64,000 nt of DNA from JBOGVZ01 sp050692985. GTDB lineage: Bacteria > Actinomycetota > UBA4738 > CALAEC01. Where the stretch lies: assembly GCA_050692985.1 (NCBI GenBank), contig JBOGVZ010000059.1:3451-67450 (forward strand), written 5' to 3'. Positions within the stretch are counted from its first letter, which is position 1, and each line of letters starts with the position of its first letter. The notes under the pieces were generated by a model, which did no database searches, was not told the DNA's origin, and saw only the letters and a program-made list of their open reading frames with translations. This document shows positions 48,769-57,083 of this stretch, in pieces. Made by a program: the position numbers and the translations under genes.

Positions 48769-48798
48769 CGGGGGCCCGCAGCGGGGCCCCCGTATAAT
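48769..48798 (+). promoter_or_regulatory. Perfect 9-bp hairpin abutting a TATAAT -10 element, upstream of the HNH gene
   Basis: CGGGGGCCC (48769-48777) and GGGCCCCCG (48784-48792) form a perfect 9-bp stem with a six-base loop. The next base begins TATAAT (48793-48798), 27 bases before the GTG start at 48825. The hairpin takes the place of a -35 element. It could be an operator, or part of the termination signal of the upstream gene, although no T-run follows. Confidence 0.6.
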
Positions 48799-48824
48799 GG
48801 CGATGTCTGGAGGGCAGATTCCTC

Positions 48825-49325
48825 GTGGGGAGATCACTGGTCCTCAACGCTACCTATGAGCCGCTGGCCGTCGTATCGGCCAGGCGGGCGGTGGTGCTCG
48901 TCCTGAAGTCGAAGGCCGAGCTGGTGGAGAGCAACGGCATGGTGTTCCGCACCGAGAAGCTCACGATCCCCGCTCCATCGGTGGTTCGCCTCAGCTACTT
49001 CGTCAAGGTGCCGTACCGGGCCCGGGCCTCGTTGACCCGCCGGGCCGTCTTCGCCCGTGATGACTGGACGTGCCAGTACTGCGGCGGCGCCGCCGAGAAC
49101 GTCGACCACGTGATCCCCCGGTCCAGGGGTGGGGGTCACGTGTGGGAGAACGTGGTGGCCGCGTGCCGGAGGTGCAACTCCCGCAAGGAGAACCGCCTGC
49201 CCCCCCAGGCAGGGTTGTCCCTCCGCCGGCAACCCTTCGCCCCCAAGGACGGGTTCCGGCTCTCGCTGGGCCGGCTGGAGCCCGAGTGGGAGCCGTACCT
49301 GGCCGTGGCCGCCCGCCACCGCTGA
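48825..49325 (+). CDS. HNH endonuclease family protein
   Basis: A 166-residue protein. Residues 1-75 form a beta-rich N-terminal domain (SLVLNATYEPLAVVSARRAVV, TIPAPSVVRLSYFVKVPYR). Residues 78-120 form a zinc-binding HNH nuclease motif: CQYC (Cys83, Cys86), NVDHVIPRSRGG (Asp94, His95), WENVVAACRRCN (Asn109, Cys114, Cys117). Such free-standing HNH proteins are widely conserved in actinobacteria and often sit next to the dcw region; the cellular role is not known. The GTG start has a modest GGAGGG site and its own TATAAT. It precedes mraZ by 138 bases. Confidence 0.88.
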   Translation: MGRSLVLNATYEPLAVVSARRAVVLVLKSKAELVESNGMVFRTEKLTIPAPSVVRLSYFVKVPYRARASLTRRAVFARDDWTCQYCGGAAENVDHVIPRSRGGGHVWENVVAACRRCNSRKENRLPPQAGLSLRRQPFAPKDGFRLSLGRLEPEWEPYLAVAARHR

Positions 49326-49400
49326 GGCCCGCAGGGCGCCGTCCCTGGCCACGCTGATTGACCCGCGTTAACTCCCGCCACTGTAGTTTGCTCCAGCAAC

Positions 49401-49429
49401 TTGACTTAGTGGAGCGCGGGTGGCATAAC
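49401..49429 (+). promoter_or_regulatory. Promoter of the dcw cluster (TTGACT-17-CATAAC)
   Basis: TTGACT at 49401-49406 and CATAAC at 49424-49429, spaced by 17 bases, are the best sigma-70-type match in the window. Transcription should start near 49436, giving a ~28-base leader before the mraZ GTG at 49464. Confidence 0.75.
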
Positions 49430-49434
49430 TGTGG
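49409..49434 (+). promoter_or_regulatory. Candidate MraZ operator: GTGG direct repeats at 11-bp spacing
   Basis: GTGG occurs at 49409, 49420 and 49431, exactly 11 bases apart, with GCGG at 49442 continuing the series. The repeats span the promoter from the -35/-10 spacer to the start site. MraZ is known to bind short TGGG-type direct repeats, one per DNA turn, upstream of its own gene and repress it, so this is a likely autoregulatory site. Confidence 0.5.
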
Positions 49435-49463
49435 AGCTCTGGCGGAGGACGAGGGGGAGGCGC

Positions 49464-49904
49464 GTGGCCGAGCTGCTCGGCGAGCACCATTACCAGATGG
49501 ACCCCAAGGGCCGGATCTCGCTCCCGGTGAGGTTCCGGGAGTCCCTGGCCGAAGGGGTCTACCTGACGCTGGGCCAGGACGAGTGCCTGTACGCCTTCCC
49601 CCACGAGGAGTGGCAGCGGGAGCGCGGGGCCGTCGAGGCCCGAACGATCGCCGACCCGACGAACCGGGCCTACGCCCGGGTGTTCTTCGGGAACGCCGAG
49701 CGGGCGGACCTCGACCCCCAGGGCAGGCTGGTCGTGCCCCGGAAGCTCCGGGACAAGGTCCGCCTGGGGCGTGAGGTGACGGTCATCGGGGTGTCGGACC
49801 GCCTGGAGATCTGGGCCCGGGAGGTGTGGGAGCGCTACCAGCAGGCGCACGAGGGCTCCTACGCCACCGGCACCCTGCGGCCCGAGACCGGTGGCCGGGG
49901 GTGA
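49464..49904 (+). CDS. mraZ: Transcriptional regulator MraZ
   Basis: A 146-residue protein with two AbrB-like halves: LLGEHHYQMDPKGRISLPVRFRESL and ADLDPQGRLVVPRKLRDKV, each with the DxxGR motif that forms the DNA-binding face of the ring-shaped MraZ oligomer. MraZ represses the dcw operon. The GTG at 49464 was chosen because family members start within a few residues of LLGE, and GGGGGAGG precedes it; a GTG at 49431 would put the start at the predicted transcription start. It is the first gene of the cluster. Confidence 0.93.
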   Translation: MAELLGEHHYQMDPKGRISLPVRFRESLAEGVYLTLGQDECLYAFPHEEWQRERGAVEARTIADPTNRAYARVFFGNAERADLDPQGRLVVPRKLRDKVRLGREVTVIGVSDRLEIWAREVWERYQQAHEGSYATGTLRPETGGRG

Positions 49905-49930
49905 CCCCGGCCAGGGGAGGAGGAGCGCAC

Positions 49931-50041
49931 ATGGGACTGGGACGCGAGATCGGGCAGAGCCTGTACCTCATGGCCCTGATGGCCGTGGTCAACGGGGCCG
50001 TGGTGGGGATGGGCCTCCTGGCGATCCGGGTGCTTGGCTGA
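49931..50041 (+). CDS. 36-residue membrane peptide between mraZ and rsmH
   Basis: A short ORF, MGLGREIGQSLYLMALMAVV then NGAVVGMGLLAIRVLG, consisting of a charged start and one long hydrophobic helix. A very strong GGGGAGGAGGAG site lies just before the ATG, and its stop overlaps the rsmH start codon region by eight bases, so it would be translated and coupled to rsmH. The place and size suggest a small division-associated membrane protein. No family was recognised. Confidence 0.6.
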   Translation: MGLGREIGQSLYLMALMAVVNGAVVGMGLLAIRVLG

Positions 50042-50903
50042 GCCGGCCCACCATCCGGTCCTCGTCGAGGAGGTGGTGGCGCTGCTCCGGGAGGCGGACG
50101 TGGTGATCGACCTGACGGTGGGGGCCGGCGGGCACGCCCGGGCCCTGCTGGAGGCCGGCGTCGGGCGGGTCGTGGGGGTGGACCGAGACCCGGGCGCGGT
50201 GGACGCAGCATCCGCGCTCCTGGCCGGCTACGGCGCCAGGTTCCGCGCCCGGCGCGCTCCGTTCTCCGAGGTGGCCGAGGTGGCCGGCGCGGAGGGCGCC
50301 CGGGAGGTCGGGGGGGTGCTGTACGACCTGGGGGTCTCCTCGGTGCACCTCGACCGTCCCGAGCGGGGGTTCTCGTACCGCATCGAGGGGCCCCTGGACA
50401 TGCGCATGGACCCGTCCGGCCCCACCGCGGCCGACGTGGTCAACGGGTATCCCCAGGAGAACCTGGAACGGGTGATCGGCGAGCTCGGCGAGGAACGCTT
50501 CGCCGGCCGCATCTCCCGGGCCATCGTGCGGGCCCGATCCCGGCGCCCGCTGCAGACCACCCGCGAGCTGGCGGCGGTAGTCGCGGCTGCCGTCCCCCGG
50601 CGTCGCGGGGGACCTCACCCGGCCCGCCGGACCTTTCAGGCGATCCGGATCGAGGTCAACCGGGAGCTCGAGGAGCTGGGCGCCTCCCTTCCCCAGGCGG
50701 CCCAGCTCCTCGCCCCCGGTGGGCGCCTGGTGGCCATCGCCTACCACTCGCTCGAGGACCGCATCGTCAAGCGGTTCCTCAGGGACGACGAGCGCCTGGA
50801 CGTCCTGACGAAGAAGCCCGTCCGACCGTCCCAGGCCGCCATCGGCCGCAACCCGCGGGCCCGAAGCGCCAAGCTCCGGGCCGGCCAGCGGAGGGCCGCG
50901 TGA
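50034..50903 (+). CDS. rsmH: 16S rRNA (cytosine1402-N4)-methyltransferase RsmH (MraW)
   Basis: A 289-residue SAM-dependent methyltransferase. It has HHPVLVEEVVALL, DLTVGAGGHARALLEAG (SAM-binding), GVDRDPGAVDAASALL, GVLYDLGVSSVHLDRPERGFSYRIEGPLDMRMDP, RRTFQAIRIEVNRELEEL and VAIAYHSLEDRIVKRFLR. It methylates C1402 of 16S rRNA at the decoding centre. The start is a TTG at 50034, overlapping the small ORF; no ATG or GTG fits the conserved N-terminus. It sits in its standard place after mraZ. Confidence 0.93.
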   Translation: MAEPAHHPVLVEEVVALLREADVVIDLTVGAGGHARALLEAGVGRVVGVDRDPGAVDAASALLAGYGARFRARRAPFSEVAEVAGAEGAREVGGVLYDLGVSSVHLDRPERGFSYRIEGPLDMRMDPSGPTAADVVNGYPQENLERVIGELGEERFAGRISRAIVRARSRRPLQTTRELAAVVAAAVPRRRGGPHPARRTFQAIRIEVNRELEELGASLPQAAQLLAPGGRLVAIAYHSLEDRIVKRFLRDDERLDVLTKKPVRPSQAAIGRNPRARSAKLRAGQRRAA

Positions 50904-50934
50904 GCCCACGCCGGGAGCGAGGGGGGAACGGCTG

Positions 50935-51393
50935 ATGGCGGTCCCCGCACGGCACGTCCGGCCCGCCCCCGCCCGTCGGCCGCCGGCCCCACGCCGCGGC
51001 GCCCGGCCCTCCTCGGCCGGCCGCGTCCCGGCCCGGCCAGCCAGGCGACGGAGGTGGGTCCCGTTCCTGGTCGTCTCCGCGGTGATGGTGGGCTCCATGG
51101 TCATGGGCCTGGTGAGCATGCAGGCCCTGGTGGCCCAGCGATCCTTCGACGTGCAGGACCTGGAGCAGCGGGCCGGCGAGCTGGCCACGGATTACACGTA
51201 CCTCCGCCGCGAGCTGGCGGAGCTGTCCAACCCCGGCCGGATCGAGGCCGCGGCTCGCAAGGCCGGGCTCGTCCTGCAGGAGCAGGTCGAGGTCCTGGAG
51301 GTGCCGCCGTCGGCGGTCCCCGGCCCGGATCGGGCCGTGGCGGCCGCCGGTGGAACGGCCGCGCTGAAGGCGGCGCTCGGGGCGGAGGGATGA
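50935..51393 (+). CDS. ftsL: Cell division protein FtsL-like
   Basis: A 152-residue single-pass protein. The N-terminal ~40 residues are cytoplasmic and very rich in Arg and Pro. A membrane helix (WVPFLVVSAVMVGSMVMGLVSM) follows, then a coiled-coil outer region (FDVQDLEQRAGELATDYTYLRRELAEL) and the FtsL/DivIC ending SNPGRIEAAARKAGLVLQEQVEVL. It should join the FtsQ-FtsL-FtsB complex that activates FtsW-FtsI. Sequence is poorly conserved in this family; position between rsmH and pbpB is the strongest support. Its stop overlaps the pbpB start (ATGA). Confidence 0.85.
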   Translation: MAVPARHVRPAPARRPPAPRRGARPSSAGRVPARPARRRRWVPFLVVSAVMVGSMVMGLVSMQALVAQRSFDVQDLEQRAGELATDYTYLRRELAELSNPGRIEAAARKAGLVLQEQVEVLEVPPSAVPGPDRAVAAAGGTAALKAALGAEG

Positions 51394-53108
51394 GCGGCAA
51401 GCCGCCCGGCGGGCGGCTGGCGGCACTGTTCGTGGTCCTGGCCCTCTCGTTCGTCGGGGTGGCCGCCCGGCTGGTGGTCCTCCAGGTCCGCGACGCCGCG
51501 GCGTACGAGGCCCTGGCGCGCGACCAGCGGATCCGGCGCATCCCGCTGCCGGCCGCGCGGGGCAGCATCTTCGATCGCAACTTCCACGAGCTGGCCCTGT
51601 CGCTGCCGGCCAGGGCCGTCTACGCCCATCCTCGCCTAGTGGAGAACCCCGGTCGGACGGCGGCCGAGCTGGCTCCGCTGCTGGGCACCAAGACCTGGAC
51701 CCTGCGGCGGACCCTGGAGGCGGATGCGGCCTTCGTGTACCTGGCCCGGAGGGTGGACCTCGAGGTGGCCCGGAAGGTGGAGCGGTTGAACCTGGCGGGG
51801 ATCGGCTTCCTGGACGAGAGCAAGCGCTACTACCCGGGGCAGGACCTGGCCGCCCAGCTGCTGGGGTTCGTGGGCATCGACGACCAGGGCCTGGCCGGGT
51901 TGGAGCTCCAGTACGACGAGCTCCTGTCGGGGACGGGTGGCACCATGGTCATCGAGCAGGACCCCTCCGGGAACCCCATCCCCCAGGGCCGGGAGCGGAT
52001 CGTGCCTCCCGTCCCCGGCCGCGACGTGGTGCTGACGATCGATGCCGACCTCCAGTTCCAGGCCCAGCGCGCCCTGGAGGCGGCGGTGGCGGCGAACGGG
52101 GCCCGGGGCGGGACCGTGGTGATCATGGAGCCCCGGTCGGGCCGGGTCCTGGCCATGGCCACGGCGCCGTCGTTCGACGCGAACGCCTACTCCGAGGCCG
52201 CTCCGGACCGGACCCGCAACCGCAGCGTCACCGACGTCTACGAGCCCGGCTCGGTGAACAAGGTCATCACCGCCGCCGCGGCGGTGGAGGAGGGCGTGGT
52301 CCCCCTCTCGGAGACGCTGGCCGTGCCCGACAACTACCTGGTGGGGGACAAGGTGTTCCACGATGCCCACCCCCACCCGCCGGCGAGGATGACCCTCACG
52401 GACATCATCGCCAAGTCGAGCAACGTGGGGACGATCATGGTCGCCCAGCGAGTGGGGAAGGCCATGCTGGATCGATACCTGCGGCGCTTCGGCTTCGGGC
52501 AGCCGACCGGCGTGGGGTTCCCGGGCGAGGCCGACGGCATCCTGCTTCCCAGGGACGAGTGGTGGAGCACCAGCATGGGAACGATCCCCATCGGCCAGGG
52601 GATCGCCGTCACCCCGCTGCAGATGGCCTCGGTGTACGCCACGGTGGCGAACGGCGGGGTGCGGGTGATCCCCACCCTGGTTCGCGGAACCGTGGACGAG
52701 GAGGGGACGTTCGTGAGGGCGCCGGCCCCGGCCCGCCGTCGGGTCATCTCCGAGCGGACCGCCCGGAAGCTCACCGGGATGCTGGCCCAGGCCGTGGAGG
52801 CGGGGACCGGCCTCCAGGCCCAGATCGCCCGCTACTGGGTGGCCGGCAAGACCGGCACCGCCCGCAAGCCGCTGGAGGGGGCCCTGGGGTACAGCGATCA
52901 GTACGTGGCCTCGTTCCTGGGTTTCGTCCCGGCGGCCGACCCCCGGCTGGTGGTGGCGGCGATCCTCGACGAGCCAGACACGATCTACGGCGGCATCGCC
53001 GCGGCGCCGCTGTTCCGCGAGGTGACCCGCTTCGCCCTGGCGCACCTGGGGGTCCCTCCCGCCCGCCGTCCCGCCGTGCCCCCCGTGGCGGCCGAGGAGG
53101 GGGATTAG
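51390..53108 (+). CDS. ftsI: Septal penicillin-binding protein (FtsI/PbpB), transpeptidase
   Basis: A 572-residue class B PBP. It has one N-terminal helix (LAALFVVLALSFVGVAARLVV), the pedestal domain with AARGSIFDRN, and a transpeptidase domain with SVNK (Ser288, Lys291 in YEPGSVNKV), the SSN motif (AKSSNVGTIM) and KTG (487-489, VAGKTGTARKP). It cross-links septal peptidoglycan with FtsW. No C-terminal PASTA domain is present. The ATG at 51390 overlaps the ftsL stop. It is followed by murE. Confidence 0.94.
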   Translation: MSGKPPGGRLAALFVVLALSFVGVAARLVVLQVRDAAAYEALARDQRIRRIPLPAARGSIFDRNFHELALSLPARAVYAHPRLVENPGRTAAELAPLLGTKTWTLRRTLEADAAFVYLARRVDLEVARKVERLNLAGIGFLDESKRYYPGQDLAAQLLGFVGIDDQGLAGLELQYDELLSGTGGTMVIEQDPSGNPIPQGRERIVPPVPGRDVVLTIDADLQFQAQRALEAAVAANGARGGTVVIMEPRSGRVLAMATAPSFDANAYSEAAPDRTRNRSVTDVYEPGSVNKVITAAAAVEEGVVPLSETLAVPDNYLVGDKVFHDAHPHPPARMTLTDIIAKSSNVGTIMVAQRVGKAMLDRYLRRFGFGQPTGVGFPGEADGILLPRDEWWSTSMGTIPIGQGIAVTPLQMASVYATVANGGVRVIPTLVRGTVDEEGTFVRAPAPARRRVISERTARKLTGMLAQAVEAGTGLQAQIARYWVAGKTGTARKPLEGALGYSDQYVASFLGFVPAADPRLVVAAILDEPDTIYGGIAAAPLFREVTRFALAHLGVPPARRPAVPPVAAEEGD

Positions 53109-53155
53109 AATTGCCGGGGCCCGGGGCATGGACCTGGGCCCCTTTCGTGAACGAG

Positions 53156-54661
53156 ATGGGGTTTCCTTCGCACCCGCTCTCCGAGCTGCTCGTGGCGCTG
53201 CCGGTCGCGGAGGTGCGCGGCGACGTCTCCGGGACCGTCCGGGGGATCGCCTACCGCTCTTCCGAGGTCGCTCCGGGGTGGCTGTTCTTCTGCGTGCCCG
53301 GGGGCCGGGGGGATGGCCACGACTTCGCCCCCTCCGCGGCGCGGGCGGGAGCCGACGCCCTAGTGGTGGAGCGGTGGGTGGACGTGCCGGGCGTCGTGCA
53401 GGTGCGGGTGCCCTCGGTCCGGGAGGCCATGGGCCCGGTGGCCGCGGCGTTCTACGGCCGGCCCTCCGAGCGCCTGGTGATGGTGGGCGTGACGGGGACG
53501 AACGGGAAGACCACCACGACCTACCTGCTGGAACGGATCTTCGAGGAGGCCGGTTTCCGGGCCGGCGTGATCGGGACCACCGGGGTGCGGATCGCCGGCC
53601 GGCCGGTGCCGATGGAGCGGACCACCCCGGAGGCTCCGGATCTCCATCGCCTGCTGGCCGAGATGGCCGAGGAAGGGGTCGGCGCGGTGGCCATGGAGGT
53701 CTCCTCGCACGGGCTGCATCAGCACCGGGCGGGGGGTATCCGGTTCGCCTGCGCCGTGTTCACGAACCTGTCGCAGGACCACCTCGATTACCACGGGACC
53801 CTGGAGGAGTACTTCCGGGCCAAGGCCGTGCTGTTCACGCCGGCCATGAGCGACCGGGCGGCGCTGAACCACGACTCGCCGGAGGGGCGGGCGCTGCTCC
53901 GGGACGACGTCCCCGCGCTGACCTACGGCACCGGGCCGAGGGCGGACGTCCGGGCCACCGGCATCGGCCTCAGGGCCGACGGCCTGTCCTTCCGGGTCGA
54001 CGCCCTGGAGGTGCGGTCCCCGCTGAGAGGGGCCTTCAACGTGCACAACTGCCTGGCGGCGCTGACGGCCGCTCGCCAGGTGGGCATCGCGGACGAGGTC
54101 GCCGCCCGGGGGATCGCGGCGTGCCGGGGCGTGCCGGGCCGGCTGGAACCCGTCGACGCCGGTCAGCACTTCCAGGTCCTGGTCGACTACGCCCACACCC
54201 CCGACAGCGTGGAGAACGTCCTCCTGGCGGCCCGCCCCCTGGCGTCGGGGAGGCTGATCGTGGTGCTCGGCTGTGGGGGCGACCGCGACCGGGCCAAGCG
54301 GCCCCTGATGGGGGAGGCCGCTACCCGGTTGGCGGATCTCACCGTGGTCACCAGCGACAACCCGCGGTCCGAGGAACCCATGGCCATCATCGGGGAGATC
54401 GAGCCCGGCGCTCGCCGGGGTGGCGGGCGGTACGAGATCGAGCCCGATCGCCGGGCCGCGATCCGGATGGCCGTGGGGGAGGCCGGGCCCGGTGACGTCG
54501 TGGTGATCGCCGGCAAGGGCCACGAGACCGGCCAGGAGTTCGCCGACCGGACGATCCCGTTCGACGATCGGGTGGTCGCCCGGCAGGAGGTGGAGGCGCT
54601 CTCGGGCGGCTCCGCCGTTCCAACCGGGGGCCGTCCGAACGAGGTGGAGGGTTCCCCGTGA
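53156..54661 (+). CDS. murE: UDP-MurNAc-tripeptide synthetase MurE (meso-DAP type)
   Basis: A 501-residue Mur ligase. It has the N-terminal UDP-binding domain (GIAYRSSEVAPGWLFFCVPG), ATP loop GVTGTNGKTTTTYLL, EVSSHGLHQHR, NLSQDHLDYHG, DYAHTPDSVENVL and GCGGDRDRAKRPLMG. The substrate motif DNPRSEEP carries the Arg typical of enzymes that add meso-diaminopimelate rather than lysine. A C-terminal GKGHETGQEF completes the family pattern. The start at 53156 is the first ATG near the conserved N-terminus; a GTG at 53147 is also possible. Its stop overlaps the murF GTG. Confidence 0.93.
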   Translation: MGFPSHPLSELLVALPVAEVRGDVSGTVRGIAYRSSEVAPGWLFFCVPGGRGDGHDFAPSAARAGADALVVERWVDVPGVVQVRVPSVREAMGPVAAAFYGRPSERLVMVGVTGTNGKTTTTYLLERIFEEAGFRAGVIGTTGVRIAGRPVPMERTTPEAPDLHRLLAEMAEEGVGAVAMEVSSHGLHQHRAGGIRFACAVFTNLSQDHLDYHGTLEEYFRAKAVLFTPAMSDRAALNHDSPEGRALLRDDVPALTYGTGPRADVRATGIGLRADGLSFRVDALEVRSPLRGAFNVHNCLAALTAARQVGIADEVAARGIAACRGVPGRLEPVDAGQHFQVLVDYAHTPDSVENVLLAARPLASGRLIVVLGCGGDRDRAKRPLMGEAATRLADLTVVTSDNPRSEEPMAIIGEIEPGARRGGGRYEIEPDRRAAIRMAVGEAGPGDVVVIAGKGHETGQEFADRTIPFDDRVVARQEVEALSGGSAVPTGGRPNEVEGSP

Positions 54662-56031
54662 GGGCTCGCAGGCTGAGCCAGGTCGCACGGGCCGTGGGGG
54701 GGCGGCTCCACGGAGCCGACGCCACGGTCCACGGGGTTGCCACCGACAGCAGGGAGGTTCACCAGGGCGACCTGTTCGTGGCCGTGCCGGGGGCTCGGTC
54801 GGACGGCCACGCGTTCCTGCCCGAGGCCTTCTCCCGTGGCGCCGGGGGGGCCGTGGTCACGCGGCCCGGGGTGGGCGCCGGCCCGGTGGTGGTCGTCGGC
54901 GATACCCTCCGGGCCCTCCTCGACCTCGCAGCCCACGAGCGCCGGGCCATGAAGGCGGACGTGGTGGGGATCACCGGGTCCACCGGCAAGACCTCGGTCA
55001 AGGACCTGGCGGCCGCCGTGCTGGGGTCCCGGTACCGGGTCACGGCCAGCCCCCGCTCGTTCAACACCGAGGTCGGGGTCCCCCTCACCCTGCTGGCCGC
55101 CCCCAGGGACGCCGAGGTCGTGGTGTGCGAGATGGGGAGCAGGGGCCGGGGGCACATCTCGCTCCTGACCGAGGTGGCCGCACCGGTGGTCGGCGTGGTG
55201 ACCAACGTGGGCCCGGCCCACATGGAGATGTTCGGGTCGATCGAGGGCGTGGCCGATGCCAAGGCCGAGCTGGTGGAGGCCCTCCCGCCCTCCGGCACGG
55301 CGGTGCTCAACGCGGACGATCCCGTGGTCCGGGGGTTCTCCGCGCGCACCCCGGCCCGGCCCGTGCTGTTCGGCACGGCCGCGGGGGCCGACGTCCGCGG
55401 GGATGACGTGGTGCTCGATCGTGACGGCCGGGCCTCGTTCACGTTGCGGACCCCGGACGGAGAGGAGCGGGCGGAGCTGGCGGTCCCCGGCGAGCACATG
55501 GTGTCGAACGCGCTGGCCGCCGCGGCCTGCGGTGTGGCCATGGGGCTCACCGCCGGGGAGTGCGCCGCCGCCCTGAAGGAGGCCCGGGTCTCGGCCTGGC
55601 GGATGGAGGTGTTCGAGGCCGGCGGCGGGGTCCGGGTGGTGAACGACGCCTACAACGCCAACCCGACCTCGATGGCGGCGGCGCTCAAGGCGGCACGGTG
55701 GATCGCCGGCCGGGGGCGGTGCATGGCGGTGCTGGGCGAGATGGCCGAGCTCGGCTCGATCTCCGACGTCGAGCACGCGCGGGTGGGAGAGCTGGTGGCC
55801 AGGCTGGGGATCGACGAGCTGGTGACCGTGGGAGCGGCTGCCCGCCGGATCGGTGCGGGCGCCGTTCGCGAGGGCGTCGAGCCGGATCGGGTCTCGGCCT
55901 GTGACACCCCCCAGGAGGCCGTGGCGCTCGTCCGGGCGTGGGCCCGGGCCGGGGACGTGGTGCTGGTGAAGGGTTCCCGGGTGGCCGGGCTGGAGGGAGT
56001 GGCGGACGCGCTCCGGGGAGACGGCCGATGA
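54658..56031 (+). CDS. murF: UDP-MurNAc-tripeptide-D-Ala-D-Ala ligase MurF
   Basis: A 457-residue Mur ligase. It has GVATDSREVHQGDLFVAVPG, ATP loop GITGSTGKTSVKDL, the family-typical SFNTEVGVPLTLL, VVCEMGSRGRGHI, NVGPAHMEMFGS, and the C-terminal NDAYNANPTSMAAAL with GEMAELG. It adds D-Ala-D-Ala to the UDP-MurNAc tripeptide. The GTG start overlaps the murE stop (GTGA) and the stop overlaps the mraY start (ATGA). Confidence 0.94.
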   Translation: MRARRLSQVARAVGGRLHGADATVHGVATDSREVHQGDLFVAVPGARSDGHAFLPEAFSRGAGGAVVTRPGVGAGPVVVVGDTLRALLDLAAHERRAMKADVVGITGSTGKTSVKDLAAAVLGSRYRVTASPRSFNTEVGVPLTLLAAPRDAEVVVCEMGSRGRGHISLLTEVAAPVVGVVTNVGPAHMEMFGSIEGVADAKAELVEALPPSGTAVLNADDPVVRGFSARTPARPVLFGTAAGADVRGDDVVLDRDGRASFTLRTPDGEERAELAVPGEHMVSNALAAAACGVAMGLTAGECAAALKEARVSAWRMEVFEAGGGVRVVNDAYNANPTSMAAALKAARWIAGRGRCMAVLGEMAELGSISDVEHARVGELVARLGIDELVTVGAAARRIGAGAVREGVEPDRVSACDTPQEAVALVRAWARAGDVVLVKGSRVAGLEGVADALRGDGR

Positions 56032-57083
56032 CCAGCGTGCTGATCGCCGCGGCCGTGGGGCTGCTCTCCACGCTGCTGTTCACCCCGGCGGCCATCCGGG
56101 TGTTCCGGGTCCTGGGATGGGGCCAGCGGGTCCGCGAGCCCGGCCCCCATTACCCCCAGCACCAGGAGAAGATGGGCACCCCCACCATGGGCGGGTTGGT
56201 GATCGTGGGGGCGATGGGGTTCGCCTACCTGGCCACGGGCCTGGCGTTCGGGCGCCTGACCGTGACCGGGGTGCTGGTCATGGGGGTGGCAGGGGCCCTG
56301 GCCCTGCTCGGGTTCGCCGACGACCTGCTCAAGGTGCGGCGGCGGCAGTCGCTCGGTCTGGGCAAGACGGCCAAGATCGCCGGCCAGGCCGTGGTGGCGC
56401 TGCTCTTCGCCCTGGCCCTGACCCGGCTGACGGGGGCATCGACCGATCTGTCCTTCATCCGGGAGACTGGCATCAACCTGGGCATCGCGTACTTCGTGTG
56501 GGTGTTCATCATGCTGGCAGCCACGTCGAACGCGGTGAACCTGACCGACGGCCTGGACGGCCTGGCGTCGGGCTCGGCCGCCATGGTCATGGCCGCGTAC
56601 GTGATCATCGCGTTCTGGCAGTTCCGACACACGTGCGGCGCCCTGGCCACGCCGGGGTGCTACAACGTCGACCTTCAGACATCCCTGGACCTGGCCATCC
56701 TGGCGGCCGCGGCCATGGGGGCCGTGGCCGGGTTCCTGTGGTGGAACGCGGCCCCGGCGAAGATCTTCATGGGCGACACCGGATCGCTGGCGCTGGGCGG
56801 GCTCATCGCCGCCCTGGCCATCGCCACCAACACCCAGCTCCTGCTGATCATCCTGGGCGGGCTGTACGTGCTGGAGACGGCCTCGGTGATGCTTCAGGTC
56901 GTCTCGTTCCGGGTCTTCGGCCGCCGGCTGTTCCGCATGGCGCCGATCCACCACCACTTCGAGGTCCTGGGGTGGCACGAGTTCACCGTGATCGTTCGGT
57001 TCTGGATCGTCGCCGGGCTGGCGGTAGTGTTCGGGCTGGGCCTGTACTACGCCGACTTCCTGGCCCGCGGGGGGGTGACCTAG
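56028..57083 (+). CDS. mraY: Phospho-MurNAc-pentapeptide transferase MraY
   Basis: A 351-residue membrane enzyme with about ten helices. Signatures are HQEKMGTPTMGGLVI, ALLGFADDLLKVRRRQSLGL (the DD motif), NAVNLTDGLDGLASG, FMGDTGSLALGG and the loop MAPIHHHFEVLGWHE. It forms lipid I from UDP-MurNAc-pentapeptide and undecaprenyl phosphate. One oddity is a short Cys-containing outer loop (HTCGALATPGCYNVD) that could hold a disulfide. The stop overlaps the murD start (TAGTG). Confidence 0.95.
   Translation: MTSVLIAAAVGLLSTLLFTPAAIRVFRVLGWGQRVREPGPHYPQHQEKMGTPTMGGLVIVGAMGFAYLATGLAFGRLTVTGVLVMGVAGALALLGFADDLLKVRRRQSLGLGKTAKIAGQAVVALLFALALTRLTGASTDLSFIRETGINLGIAYFVWVFIMLAATSNAVNLTDGLDGLASGSAAMVMAAYVIIAFWQFRHTCGALATPGCYNVDLQTSLDLAILAAAAMGAVAGFLWWNAAPAKIFMGDTGSLALGGLIAALAIATNTQLLLIILGGLYVLETASVMLQVVSFRVFGRRLFRMAPIHHHFEVLGWHEFTVIVRFWIVAGLAVVFGLGLYYADFLARGGVT

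Noticed and set aside
48769..48792. Intrinsic terminator after the enoyl-CoA hydratase-like gene
   Set aside because: The stem is strong, but it is followed by TATAATGG rather than a T-run, and lies 130 bases past the stop; a promoter-linked role fits better.
49431..49463. GTG 49431 as mraZ start
   Set aside because: It coincides with the predicted transcription start and adds residues not seen in MraZ proteins; GTG 49464 has a good ribosome site.
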